Assembly (NCBI GenBank): GCA_963751835.1
Contig: CAVVWD010000023.1
Location: 186,001 to 250,000, forward strand
DNA length: 64,000 nucleotides
DNA from: JACVRW01 sp963751835
GTDB taxonomy: Bacteria > Actinomycetota > Thermoleophilia > Solirubrobacterales > Thermoleophilaceae
Direction of reading: 5' to 3'
The notes under the pieces were generated by a model. It was given only the letters and a program-made list of their open reading frames with translations. It had not been told where the DNA came from and searched no databases. Below are positions 57,920-64,000 of this stretch, piece by piece. The first letter of the stretch is position 1, and every line of letters starts with the position of its first letter. A program made the translations under genes and the position numbers.

Positions 57920-58538
57920 CTAAGCGCAAATTGGCCAGTGGCCCGAGCCGTGGCGGCTCAGCAGCAGCCATGCGCGCCACGTCTGCTCGTGACGCGACGC
58001 CGCTGCCGGGTCGCCGGATCCGCCGACGACCTGCCATGTGCCGAAGCTGAACTGGTACATCCCGCGGAAGCTCCCGCCGCCACCGATGGCGCGCGGGTTG
58101 CCGTGGGACTCACATGCGGCGATCGACTCCAGGTGCTGCTGGCCCCAGTTGGGGATTCGTCGCACCTTGAAGCGGAACGCGACCGAGCGGCCCTCGGACG
58201 TGCGGAGGAAACGGCGGAAGCGCTTCTGCATGCGGTGGATCGAGTGCCGCAGCTCTCGCGCCGTGGGCGGGCGCTGCTGGCTCCGGGCGGCCACGACGAG
58301 GTTGCGGCCGCGCCGGCACCGCGTGGTGGTCGAGCTTTCTTCGCCATCGGCGATAGGCGCGCCGAATATCAGTACCGGCGGCCTTTGCCTGTGGGAAGAC
58401 GGCGGCTCCGGTGCCGCCAGTGGTTGTCATGGTCTCAAGCGCCGGCTGGCTTGTCTGGGCCAGGGCCGGCACTCCGGCTGCCACCGCGGGCACGAGCGCG
58501 CACGCAGACAGCAGCAGGATGGTCACCTGCTTGTTCAA
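57920..58538 (-). CDS. Rpf-like transglycosylase, disrupted by a frameshift
   Basis: The first frame, from TTG 58538, encodes a signal peptide (MNKQVTILLLSACALVPAVA) and a basic linker to HHAVPARPQ. The catalytic domain is in the next frame: IAACESHGNPRAIGGGGSFR, MYQFSFGTWQVVGGSGD and HGSGHWPICA, with catalytic Glu in ACESHG. Removing one C from GCGGCCGCAACC near 58305 joins them as ARRNLVVAARS. It is the lysozyme-like resuscitation-promoting-factor fold that cleaves peptidoglycan. Either a sequencing error or a damaged gene. GGAGG lies before the start inside a hairpin. Confidence 0.75.
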
Positions 58539-58588
58539 CGGAGAAACCTCCGGGCGTTGCCTGCCCGGCATTGACGTCCCGAAGGACG
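58539..58588 (-). promoter_or_regulatory. structured 5' leader of the Rpf-like gene
   Basis: In mRNA sense the leader contains a UUCG-type hairpin (plus strand 58575-58588, stem CGTCC/GGACG). Next is the stem CCGGGC/GCCCGG (58550-58555 with 58563-58568). Right at the start is CGGAG/CTCCG (58539-58543 with 58548-58552), which holds the GGAGG ribosome site. The last two stems share CGG and cannot both form, as in an on/off switch. Rpf genes of other actinobacteria carry riboswitches; no known class is recognised here. Confidence 0.5.
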
Positions 58589-58692
58589 CCCGCCAGGGCT
58601 TGCCGAGTCCGCGCGATCTCTCCCGCACGCGGACAGGGCCGAGTTCGGCTTACGCGATCACGGTAGCCGCCCGATTCGCGAGTCAAACGTAA

Positions 58693-58710
58693 GTGTGACC
58701 AATGTCACAC
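58693..58710. promoter_or_regulatory. CRP-like binding site upstream of the Rpf-like gene
   Basis: Perfect palindrome GTGTGACCAATGTCACAC with 7-bp arms, containing TGTGAN6TCACA, the classical CRP consensus. It sits just upstream of TTGACT (58686-58681, minus strand), a likely -35 box. Mycobacterium tuberculosis CRP controls rpfA, which makes the match notable. Two CGTGAAAC direct repeats (58713, 58723) lie next to it, ten bases apart. Confidence 0.6.
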
Positions 58711-58768
58711 AACGTGAAACAGCGTGAAACCGGGCGTGCGGAGGCGTACGTCGAAGGCCTGCGCGGGC

Positions 58769-60220
58769 CTACGGCGCCGCCGCGCTCCGTGCCAGCTCGA
58801 TCAGCGTCCGGGTGCCGAAGCCGCTGGCGCCCTTGCCCACGTAGTTGCGGCTCATGCCCCAGGCGGTCCCCGCGATGTCCATGTGCACCCACGGGCGATC
58901 GTCGACGAACTGGCGCAGGAACTCGGCCGCATAGCTCGACATCGCCACGCGCTGCTCGGACGCGTTCGTGAGGTCGGCGTATTGCCCCTTGGTCAGCTCG
59001 AGGTACTCGGGATGGAGCGGGAGGCGCCAGCCGAGCTCGCCGCTCGCCTGGCAGGCCGCCTCGACCTGGCGGTACCAGTCGTCGTCGTTTGAGAACAGGC
59101 CGCAGTAGGTGTGGCCCAGAGCGACGAGGATCGCGCCCGTGAGGGTGGCCAGGTCGACGATCCGCTCGGCTCCCTGCTCTACCGCGTAGCAGAGCGCGTC
59201 GGCGAGGATCAGGCGGCCCTCGGCGTCCGTGTTGTTCACCTCGATCGTCTTTCCGTTCATCGCGGTGACGATGTCGCCCGGCTTGACCGCGCTGCCGCTC
59301 GGCATGTTCTCGGTCGACGGCACCACGGCCGTGATCGTGGCCGGGACGCCCAGCTCGGCGATGCCGGCCATCGCCTCGATCACCGCGGCGCCGCCCGACA
59401 TGTCGAACTTCATCTCCTGCATCTTGGCCGAGGGCTTGATCGAGATCCCGCCGGTGTCGAACGTGACCGCCTTGCCGACGAAGCCCATGTGCGGGCCGCT
59501 CGCGCCGGGCGGTCGCCAGCGCAGCACGATCAGTCGCGGCTCGGCTTCGGTGCCCTGCGCCACCGCGGCGAAGGCCCCCATCCCTCGTGCAACGATCGCC
59601 TCGCGATCGAGCAGCTCCACCTCGAGCGCGTTGTGCTGCGCCGCGATCTCGGCGGCTCGCTCCGCCAGGAATACCGGCGTGGCGACGTTGGAGGGGAGGT
59701 TCTGGAGGTCGCGGGTGGCATTGGCCGCGCCGGCCACGATCCGCGCCCGCTCGACCTCGCCGGCGTCGACGCCGTCGCCCCTGATCTCGAGCGCCTCCAC
59801 CCCGGCGCCGTCGTCCTCCTTCGACGACTTGAAGCGGTCGAACGCGTACAGCTTGAGGAGCGTGCCCTCTACGAGCGCTGCGGCAACGCCGGGGCCGGGT
59901 GGCGCAGCCCATGAGAGCGACACCGCGCCGAGCTCCTTGGCCCGCCCGGCCGCAGCGGCGGCGGCCACGCGGGCGCGCTCGGCGTCGAACTCGTCGCGCT
60001 GGCCGAGCCCGGCAATCAGGACCCGGCGCCGGCCGCCGCCCGGGGCGTCCTCGTGCGCCACGGCGACCTTCTTGAGCCCCGGCTTGGCCTCGCCGAGCTC
60101 GACGAGCGCCTGCAGCTCCGGCTCGGCGAGCGCATCGCCCTCGAACAGCCCTACCACGCGGGTGTCGGCGGCGGTCTCGTCGGGCGCGCCCTTGCTGGCT
60201 GTGACGGTGGGTCCCGGCAT
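58769..60220 (-). CDS. pepA: leucyl aminopeptidase (M17)
   Basis: 483 residues. The N-terminal macro-like domain is followed by the catalytic domain with GKAVTFDTGGISIKPSAKM (metal Lys/Asp ligands) and the signature NTDAEGRLILADAL carrying the catalytic Arg and metal ligands. It removes N-terminal residues from peptides with two Zn or Mn ions and usually forms hexamers. ATG 60220 is preferred over the longer frame, which runs into the divergent thiolase gene. Confidence 0.93.
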   Translation of the reverse strand: MPGPTVTASKGAPDETAADTRVVGLFEGDALAEPELQALVELGEAKPGLKKVAVAHEDAPGGGRRRVLIAGLGQRDEFDAERARVAAAAAAGRAKELGAVSLSWAAPPGPGVAAALVEGTLLKLYAFDRFKSSKEDDGAGVEALEIRGDGVDAGEVERARIVAGAANATRDLQNLPSNVATPVFLAERAAEIAAQHNALEVELLDREAIVARGMGAFAAVAQGTEAEPRLIVLRWRPPGASGPHMGFVGKAVTFDTGGISIKPSAKMQEMKFDMSGGAAVIEAMAGIAELGVPATITAVVPSTENMPSGSAVKPGDIVTAMNGKTIEVNNTDAEGRLILADALCYAVEQGAERIVDLATLTGAILVALGHTYCGLFSNDDDWYRQVEAACQASGELGWRLPLHPEYLELTKGQYADLTNASEQRVAMSSYAAEFLRQFVDDRPWVHMDIAGTAWGMSRNYVGKGASGFGTRTLIELARSAAAP

Positions 60221-60285
60221 CGGCGCGAGAGGATATCCCGGCGATATCGTTGCGGCCCCGCAACTCGCAAGGAGACGCAGCTCAG

Positions 60286-61470
60286 ATGCCCAAGACCGTG
60301 ATCCTCGGTGCCGCGCGCACGCCGTTCGGAAAGATGGGAGGCGGCCTCGCGTCGCTCGACGCCACCGAGCTCGGTGGAACGGCGATTGGAGCCGCACTCG
60401 AGCGTGCCGAGGTCTCGCCCGAGCAGGTGGAGCACGTCGTGTTCGGACAGGTGCTCCAGGCCGGGCAGGGCCAGATCCCGAGCCGCCAGGCGCAGATCAA
60501 GGCCGGCATCCCGAAGGAGGTCTCCAGCGAGACCGTCAACAAGGTGTGCGCGTCCGGGCTGCGCTCGGCCGGGATCGTCGACCAGGCCGTGCGCGCCGGC
60601 GACCTCGACCTGGCCGTGGCTGGTGGCATGGAGTCGATGTCGAGCGCTCCCTACCTGCTCAAGCAGGCTCGCTTCGGCTACCGGATGGGCGACGCGAAGG
60701 CGCTCGACGCGATGGTGCACGACGGGCTCACCAACCCCTTCACCGGCAAGCACATGGGCGAAGAGGCCGACGAGGTCGGCGAGGAGCTCGAGATCACGCG
60801 GGCGGACATGGACAAGTTCGCGCTGCGCTCGCACGAGCTCGCCGTCAGCGCCACCGACGAGGGCCGGCTGCCCGAGGAGATCGTCGCTGTCACGGTCAGC
60901 TCGCGGAAGGGCGACACCACGGTCGAGGTGGACGAGGCACCCAGGCGCGAGAGCTCGCTCGAGTCGCTCGCGAAGCTGCGCGGGGCGTTCCACAAGGACG
61001 GCGCCCACACGGCCGGCAACGCGCCGGGAGTGAACGACGGGGCGGGCGCGCTCGTGCTCTCCTCCGACGAGTGGGCGAGTGCCAACGGGCGCACTCCGCT
61101 GGCGACGATCGTGACCCAGGCGGCCGTCGCCGACGAGTTCCCCTACCTCGCTCGCACCCCCGCCAACGCGACCACGAAGGCGCTCGAGCAGGCCGGCCTG
61201 TCAGTCGACGACATCGACCTGTTCGAGATCAACGAGGCCTTCGCGTCGGTGGCGCTCAACTCGATGCGCATGCTCGGGGTGGACGAGTCGAAGGTGAACG
61301 TCAACGGCGGCGCGATCGCTCTCGGCCACCCGATCGGGGCCAGCGGCGCGCGCATCCTCATGACGCTCGTCAACGAGCTGCGCCGCCGCGGCGGCGGCCT
61401 CGGCGTGGCGGCGCTCTGCTCCGGCGGGGGGCAGGGCGACGCCATGATCGTCGAAGTCAACGGCGCGTAG
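60286..61470 (+). CDS. acetyl-CoA acetyltransferase (thiolase)
   Basis: 394 residues. Catalytic C88 in NKVCASGLRS, H348 in GHPIGASGAR and C378 in CSGGGQGD. Biosynthetic-type thiolases of this length condense two acetyl-CoA to acetoacetyl-CoA or work in reverse. The ATG at 60286 has AAGGAGA upstream and gives the standard MPKTVILGAARTP opening. It is followed after seven bases by a HAD phosphatase. With acyl-CoA synthetase and dehydrogenase genes elsewhere in the window it fits fatty acid turnover. Confidence 0.93.
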   Translation: MPKTVILGAARTPFGKMGGGLASLDATELGGTAIGAALERAEVSPEQVEHVVFGQVLQAGQGQIPSRQAQIKAGIPKEVSSETVNKVCASGLRSAGIVDQAVRAGDLDLAVAGGMESMSSAPYLLKQARFGYRMGDAKALDAMVHDGLTNPFTGKHMGEEADEVGEELEITRADMDKFALRSHELAVSATDEGRLPEEIVAVTVSSRKGDTTVEVDEAPRRESSLESLAKLRGAFHKDGAHTAGNAPGVNDGAGALVLSSDEWASANGRTPLATIVTQAAVADEFPYLARTPANATTKALEQAGLSVDDIDLFEINEAFASVALNSMRMLGVDESKVNVNGGAIALGHPIGASGARILMTLVNELRRRGGGLGVAALCSGGGQGDAMIVEVNGA

Positions 61471-61477
61471 CACCTCC

Positions 61478-62269
61478 ATGGCGGGGCAGGCCGCCGCCTT
61501 CTTCGACCTCGACAAGACCCTCATCGAGGGCTCGAGCGCTGTGCACTTCGCGCGCGCCGCCTACAAGAACGGGATGGTCTCCCGGCGCCGGCTGGCGAAC
61601 GACGCCTGGGCGAACATCCGCTTCCGCATACGCGGCTCCACCGACCAGGGCACCGACGAGCTGCGGACCCGGATCCTCGACGCCATCGCGGGCCAGCGCG
61701 TCGTCGACCTCGCGCGGCTTGGGCCCGACGTGCTCGCGGGCGTGCTGCCATTGCTGTACCGCGAGGTGCTCGACGAGGCCTATGCCCACCAGGACGCCGG
61801 GCGTGCCGTATACATCGTCACCGCCGCCTCCCAGGAGCTCGCCGAGGTGCTCGCGCACGTGCTCGTGCTCGACGGCGGGATCGGGATGCGCAGCGAGATC
61901 TCGGACGGCGTCTACACCGGCCGGCCGGCGGGGCCGTTCACCTATCGCGAGGGCAAGGCCGAGGCGATCCGCGAGCTCGCCGCGCGCGAGGGGATCGACC
62001 TGTCCGAGTCGTACGCGTACTCGGACTCGGAGTCCGACCTGCCGATGCTGCGGGTGGTGGGCCACCCCGTGGCCGTCAACCCGGACGCGGAGCTCGAGCG
62101 GATCGCCCGCTCCGAGGGCTGGCGCATCATGCGCTTCGACAAGCTCGGGCGCCACCTGAAGCTCCTGGCTGGAATGGGAAGCGTGGTCCTGATCGCCGCG
62201 GGAGGCGGCTATGTGGCCGCGCGCATGCGCCGCCCGAGCCGCCTACGCCGCCTGCGCCTCAGCCGCTGA
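61478..62269 (+). CDS. HAD-IB family hydrolase (SerB-like)
   Basis: 263 residues. HAD motif I is FFDLDKTL (D10, D12), motif II Thr is in YIVTAAS, motif III Lys is in YREGKAEAI, and motif IV acidic pair is in YSDSESDLPML. The C-terminus has a membrane helix (LLAGMGSVVLIAAGGGYVAA) and a basic tail, unlike soluble serine phosphatases. Actinobacterial homologues with this tail include phospholipid- and morphology-related phosphatases. The substrate is unknown. Confidence 0.88.
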   Translation: MAGQAAAFFDLDKTLIEGSSAVHFARAAYKNGMVSRRRLANDAWANIRFRIRGSTDQGTDELRTRILDAIAGQRVVDLARLGPDVLAGVLPLLYREVLDEAYAHQDAGRAVYIVTAASQELAEVLAHVLVLDGGIGMRSEISDGVYTGRPAGPFTYREGKAEAIRELAAREGIDLSESYAYSDSESDLPMLRVVGHPVAVNPDAELERIARSEGWRIMRFDKLGRHLKLLAGMGSVVLIAAGGGYVAARMRRPSRLRRLRLSR

Positions 62270-62311
62270 CCCTGGGGCACCTTCGCGCGCGCCGCCGATG
62301 CCTGACAGAGA

Positions 62312-63679
62312 ATGGCTTCGAGCGTGATCCCCTCACCCGAAACCGGCCTGCCCGCTGCCGCCGAGCGCGTCCTGCGCGCCAACGACAACGGCGGCTACAC
62401 CGTCCCGTCGCGCTCCACCTATCCGCACCAGTGGAATTGGGACTCGGCGCTGGCCGCGCTCGGCTGGGCGGAGCTCGACCCGGAGCGCGCCTGGACCGAG
62501 CTCGAGACGCTCGCCGGCGCGCGCGACGCCAACGGGATGATTCCGCACATCGCCTTCCACACACGCCTCCCCGACCGCTTCAACGGCCGGCTGCGGAGCG
62601 TGCTCACCTCGGTCGCGAGACCGTACGCGCGCTACCTCCCGGGGCCGCGCTGGTGGGGCAGGCGCTTCAGCGTGGACGGCCGCCGCATCTCCGGCATCAC
62701 CCAGCCGCCGGTCGCCGCCACGTGCGCGCGGCTCCTGTTCGAACGGCATCCCGACGAGGGGCGCGCGGCCGGCCTGTTGCCCCCGCTGCTGGCCTGGCAT
62801 CGCTTCCTGCTCGAGCAGCGCGACCCGGGTGGCGTCCGCGAGCCGGTGCTCGTCCACCCCTGGGAGTCCGGGCGTGACAACGCGCTCGAATGGGATGCCC
62901 CGCTCTGGCGCGTGCTGCCCGAAGTGTCCGTCCTCCACCGGCGCGACACCCACTCGGTCGATGCCGCGGAGCGGCCGAGCGACGAGCACTACCGCCGCTA
63001 CCTCACGCTCGTGCGCCACGGCACCGCCATCGACTGGGACCAGGTGCCGCTCGCCCGCGCCGGCGCCTTCCGGGTACTCGATCCGGGCTTCAGCGCGATC
63101 CTCGCGCGCTCCTGCCACGACCTCGCGTTGCTCGCCTCCGACCTGGGTGAGGAGGGCATCGCGGAGGAGAGCAGCTCCGGCTCCGAGCGGGTCGCAGCGG
63201 CGCTGCGCGCCCGGGCGGGCTCGGACGGGCTGATCCGCGCGCTCGACATGGTCGACGGGTCGCCGCTCACGGCTCTCGGGGCGGGTAGCGCGCTGGCGGT
63301 GCTCACTCCGGGTCTGACACGCGACCAGGTCGGCGCAGTCGCCCGCGAGGTCGTCGATGGGCGGCTCGCGTCGCCCTACGGGGTGCGCTCGCTCGTCGCT
63401 GACGATCCGGAGCGCTCGCCGCGCAACTACTGGCGCGGGCCGGTCTGGGCGAATATCACCTGGCTCTGCGCGCACGGACTCGACGAGCACGGCGAGCACG
63501 AGGCGGCCGTGACTCTGCGGGCCCGCATGCTCGACGCGGTCGAGGGCGGCGGCATGCGCGAGTACTTCGTGCCCGACTCGGGTCGCGGCCTCGGAACCAG
63601 CGACTTCAGCTGGACCGCGGCCCTGGCGTTGCGCACGCTGAGCGCGCAGGCCAGGGCGGCGCGTCACGACGCGGCTTAG
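62312..63679 (+). CDS. GH63-type glycerate-glucoside/mannoside hydrolase-like protein
   Basis: 455 residues of the (alpha/alpha)6-barrel clan. Features include YPHQWNWDSALAALGWAEL, HPWESGRDNALEWD, NYWRGPVWANITWL and a C-terminal FSWTAALALRTL. These match the glucosylglycerate/mannosylglycerate hydrolase group within GH63, which degrades compatible solutes, more than trehalases. The catalytic acids are probably the Asp in WESGRDN and a Glu in REYFVP. The gene is 42 bases after the HAD phosphatase gene; a functional link is possible but unproven. Confidence 0.8.
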   Translation: MASSVIPSPETGLPAAAERVLRANDNGGYTVPSRSTYPHQWNWDSALAALGWAELDPERAWTELETLAGARDANGMIPHIAFHTRLPDRFNGRLRSVLTSVARPYARYLPGPRWWGRRFSVDGRRISGITQPPVAATCARLLFERHPDEGRAAGLLPPLLAWHRFLLEQRDPGGVREPVLVHPWESGRDNALEWDAPLWRVLPEVSVLHRRDTHSVDAAERPSDEHYRRYLTLVRHGTAIDWDQVPLARAGAFRVLDPGFSAILARSCHDLALLASDLGEEGIAEESSSGSERVAAALRARAGSDGLIRALDMVDGSPLTALGAGSALAVLTPGLTRDQVGAVAREVVDGRLASPYGVRSLVADDPERSPRNYWRGPVWANITWLCAHGLDEHGEHEAAVTLRARMLDAVEGGGMREYFVPDSGRGLGTSDFSWTAALALRTLSAQARAARHDAA

Positions 63680-63690
63680 ACTCTTTCCCG

Positions 63691-64000
63691 ATGGCGGTCG
63701 AGCCTCGGGAGATGACGGATGCGGAGCGCTGGTATCGGGAGCGCTTCTCCGCGACGCCGCAGCGCGAAGCGCTTTTCACCACGTTGAGCGGGGAGTCGGT
63801 CGAGCCGCTCTACACGGAGGCGGATCTGCCGCCGTCGGAGGCGATCGGTTTGCCGGGCGAGTTTCCGTTCACGCGCGGCGTGTACCCGAGCATGTATCGC
63901 GGGCGGTTGTGGACGATGCGCCAGTTCGCGGGCTTCGGGACGGCCGAGGAGACGAACGAGCGTTTTCGGTATTTGCGCGAACATGGCCAGACGGGGTTGT
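63691..64000 (+). CDS. methylmalonyl-CoA mutase large subunit, 5' part
   Basis: The frame is open to the window end. 103 residues are visible: DAERWYRERFS, then GEFPFTRGVYPSMYRGRLWT and MRQFAGFGTAEETNERFRYL, the hallmark N-terminal sequence of B12-dependent acyl-CoA mutases. The missing part would carry the TIM barrel and B12-binding domain. It converts methylmalonyl-CoA and succinyl-CoA in propionate metabolism. Its GTPase chaperone MeaB is at 28466, 35 kb away rather than adjacent as in many genomes. Confidence 0.93.
   Translation, partial: MAVEPREMTDAERWYRERFSATPQREALFTTLSGESVEPLYTEADLPPSEAIGLPGEFPFTRGVYPSMYRGRLWTMRQFAGFGTAEETNERFRYLREHGQTGL

Noticed and set aside
1..64000. CRISPR arrays, tRNA genes, integrase or transposase genes
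   Set aside because: No regularly spaced repeats, no GGTTCRANNCC-type tRNA arm in a cloverleaf context, and no recombinase motifs were seen by eye.

Overview
The window is a high-GC (by eye about 70 %) chromosomal segment of an actinobacterium. The gene content (an F420-dependent Ddn-type reductase, an Rpf-like muralytic protein, VIT/Fur, many TetR and ROK regulators, frequent GTG/TTG starts, and -10-like boxes only 6-12 bases before start codons) fits Thermoleophilia-like lineages (Solirubrobacterales/Gaiellales), but no rRNA or marker gene is present to prove it. No tRNA, rRNA, CRISPR array, prophage or insertion sequence was seen.

Region 1 (1-18.4 kb) is mainly an amine/acyl-CoA catabolic locus. 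After the 3' end of a GH57 glucan branching enzyme and a TMEM175-like channel come a flavin amine oxidase, an ADP-forming acyl-CoA synthetase and an acyl-CoA dehydrogenase. Divergently from these run a Rieske oxygenase of the choline/carnitine/betaine type, two TetR regulators and a PotDBCA-type ABC importer, followed by a second amine oxidase, a class III aminotransferase and a carotenoid-desaturase-like FAD oxidoreductase. A shared palindromic element, CTGAYYACAAAGTCA, lies at 6301, 16928 and 19868. Two genes of the importer carry frameshifts.

Region 2 (18.4-31.3 kb) holds a secreted endonuclease/phosphatase-family protein, an MMPL transporter, an acyltransferase, a decayed two-component cluster (receiver, kinase remnant, NarL-type regulator), a methyltransferase remnant, a LolD/FtsX-type exporter, a VOC protein, MeaB, a CHAD protein, and a divergent Fur/iron-transporter pair with an operator-like dyad.

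Region 3 (31.3-43.2 kb) is bracketed by two diverged copies of an intergenic palindromic element of about 315 bp (31301-31618 and 42879-43190). Their apical hairpins differ in stem sequence but keep pairing, which points to selection on structure. Between them lie an alkaline-phosphatase/GT2 fusion, a GT39-like membrane protein, a sigma factor/HTH/ImmA-type peptidase operon, an ARPP-1 protein, a lysine-free GcvH-like protein, a carbonic anhydrase, a Ddn-like reductase, an EamA transporter, a NYN-domain protein and an MmgE/PrpD protein.

Region 4 (43.2-58.7 kb) contains a ROK regulator/dehydrogenase/SCP2-hydrolase/P450 operon, a pair of proteins with pilin-like GQAxxE motifs, a patatin, a second ROK regulator upstream of a xylose-type ABC importer, an acyl-CoA synthetase, a coiled-coil membrane protein, and a frameshifted Rpf-like gene with a structured leader and a CRP-like site.

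Region 5 (58.7-64 kb) contains leucyl aminopeptidase, thiolase, a HAD-IB phosphatase, a GH63-type glucosylglycerate/mannosylglycerate hydrolase-like enzyme, and the 5' end of methylmalonyl-CoA mutase, whose chaperone MeaB is encoded 35 kb upstream.
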